NCBI GenBank assembly: GCA_963751335.1
Contig: CAVVUB010000008.1
Location: 1,674,001-1,738,000 of the forward strand
Direction of reading: 5' to 3'
Length of the DNA stretch: 64,000 bases
Source of the DNA: Bog-473 sp963751335
Lineage (GTDB): Bacteria; Actinomycetota; Acidimicrobiia; Acidimicrobiales; RAAP-2
In this document: positions 63,787 to 64,000 of the stretch, one piece after another
How positions within the stretch are numbered: position 1 is the first letter of the stretch
Layout: the number at the start of each line of letters is the position of its first letter
The notes under the pieces: generated by a model
Told to the model about the DNA's origin: nothing
The model's database searches: none
The model's input: the letters and a program-made list of their open reading frames with translations, nothing else
Translations under genes and position numbers: made by a program

Positions 63787-64000
63787 GTGCGGTGTCCATG
63801 GTGCGGTGTCGATGACGACCGCGTCGTGGATTCGCGTCAGGCCGAGGACGGCGATGCCATCCGGCGCCGGAGGGAATGCTTGGGTTGTGGGCGCCGCTTC
63901 AGCACGCTCGAGCGGATCCAGGAGGTCCCCCTCTGGGTGGTCAAGCGCACGGGACTGCGCGAGCCTTTCGACCGGGCCAAGGTGATCGAGGGCGTACGCG
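63787..64000 (+). CDS. nrdR: Transcriptional repressor NrdR (partial, runs off the end)
   Basis: First 71 codons from GTG 63787. The zinc ribbon has CPWC (residues 3-6) and CLGC (near 31-34), then the start of the ATP-cone (PLWVVKRTGLREPFDRAKVI). It represses ribonucleotide reductase genes when dATP is high. It lies 14 bases after the LysM gene, as in Mycobacterium. Confidence 0.93.
   Translation, partial: MRCPWCGVDDDRVVDSRQAEDGDAIRRRRECLGCGRRFSTLERIQEVPLWVVKRTGLREPFDRAKVIEGVR

Overview
GC-rich (about 70 %) chromosomal DNA of an actinobacterium. Gene content and order follow the actinobacterial backbone known from Mycobacterium (rip-ispG-proS, rimP-nusA-infB-rbfA-truB-ribF-rpsO-pnp-M16 peptidase-dapB, dapA-rnj, ftsK, miaB-miaA-dapF-hflX, lexA, LysM protein, nrdR). 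A short archaeal-type prolyl-tRNA synthetase and a DapD/DapC/DapE succinylase branch next to miaBA-dapF-hflX make a deep-branching lineage such as Acidimicrobiia plausible; that placement is inference.

Layout. 1-14342: isoprenoid, translation and RNA-processing genes, almost all on the + strand with 4-base start/stop overlaps. 14353-21105: dapB, then an inserted tetR-rhomboid-tetR-di-iron protein group, then dapA-rnj. 21102-22979: two minus-strand genes (GDPD, LexA-controlled radical SAM protein). 23068-27759: ftsK, D,D-carboxypeptidase, thrB. 27774-33723: envelope island (polytopic glycosyltransferase-like protein, O-antigen-ligase/GH43 protein, secreted repeat protein). 34137-41628: miaB-miaA-dapF-hflX-dapC-dapD-dapE. 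With dapB and dapA, six consecutive-step DAP/lysine genes lie within 27 kb. 41671-51686: accessory genes, including an exported ferritin/cupredoxin cluster facing an ECF sigma/anti-sigma pair. 51825-53374: IS110-family element plus structured non-coding DNA. 53375-64000: lexA at one end and a LexA-controlled LysM protein plus nrdR at the other, separated by a 9.4-kb accessory block (DUF2252, cAMP-type signalling genes, SDR/SnoaL, taurine/sulfonate-type ABC transporter with a TauD-like dioxygenase).

Regulation visible in sequence. At least fifteen genes have a TANNNT-type -10 box ending 5-10 bases before the start codon, which places the transcript start on or beside the start codon (leaderless mRNA). 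Six LexA boxes (CGAACA-N4-GTTCG type, one slightly degenerate) mark lexA, the radical SAM gene and the LysM gene.

Caution. At least twelve genes carry apparent single-base indels, many in G or C runs. Several split genes (infB, M16, ftsK, Wzy-GH43, repeat protein, DUF2252, SDR) and apparent fusions (DapB-TetR, radical SAM-GDPD, MiaB-MiaA) are best explained by such indels; each is described at its entry. No tRNA, rRNA or CRISPR array was recognised.
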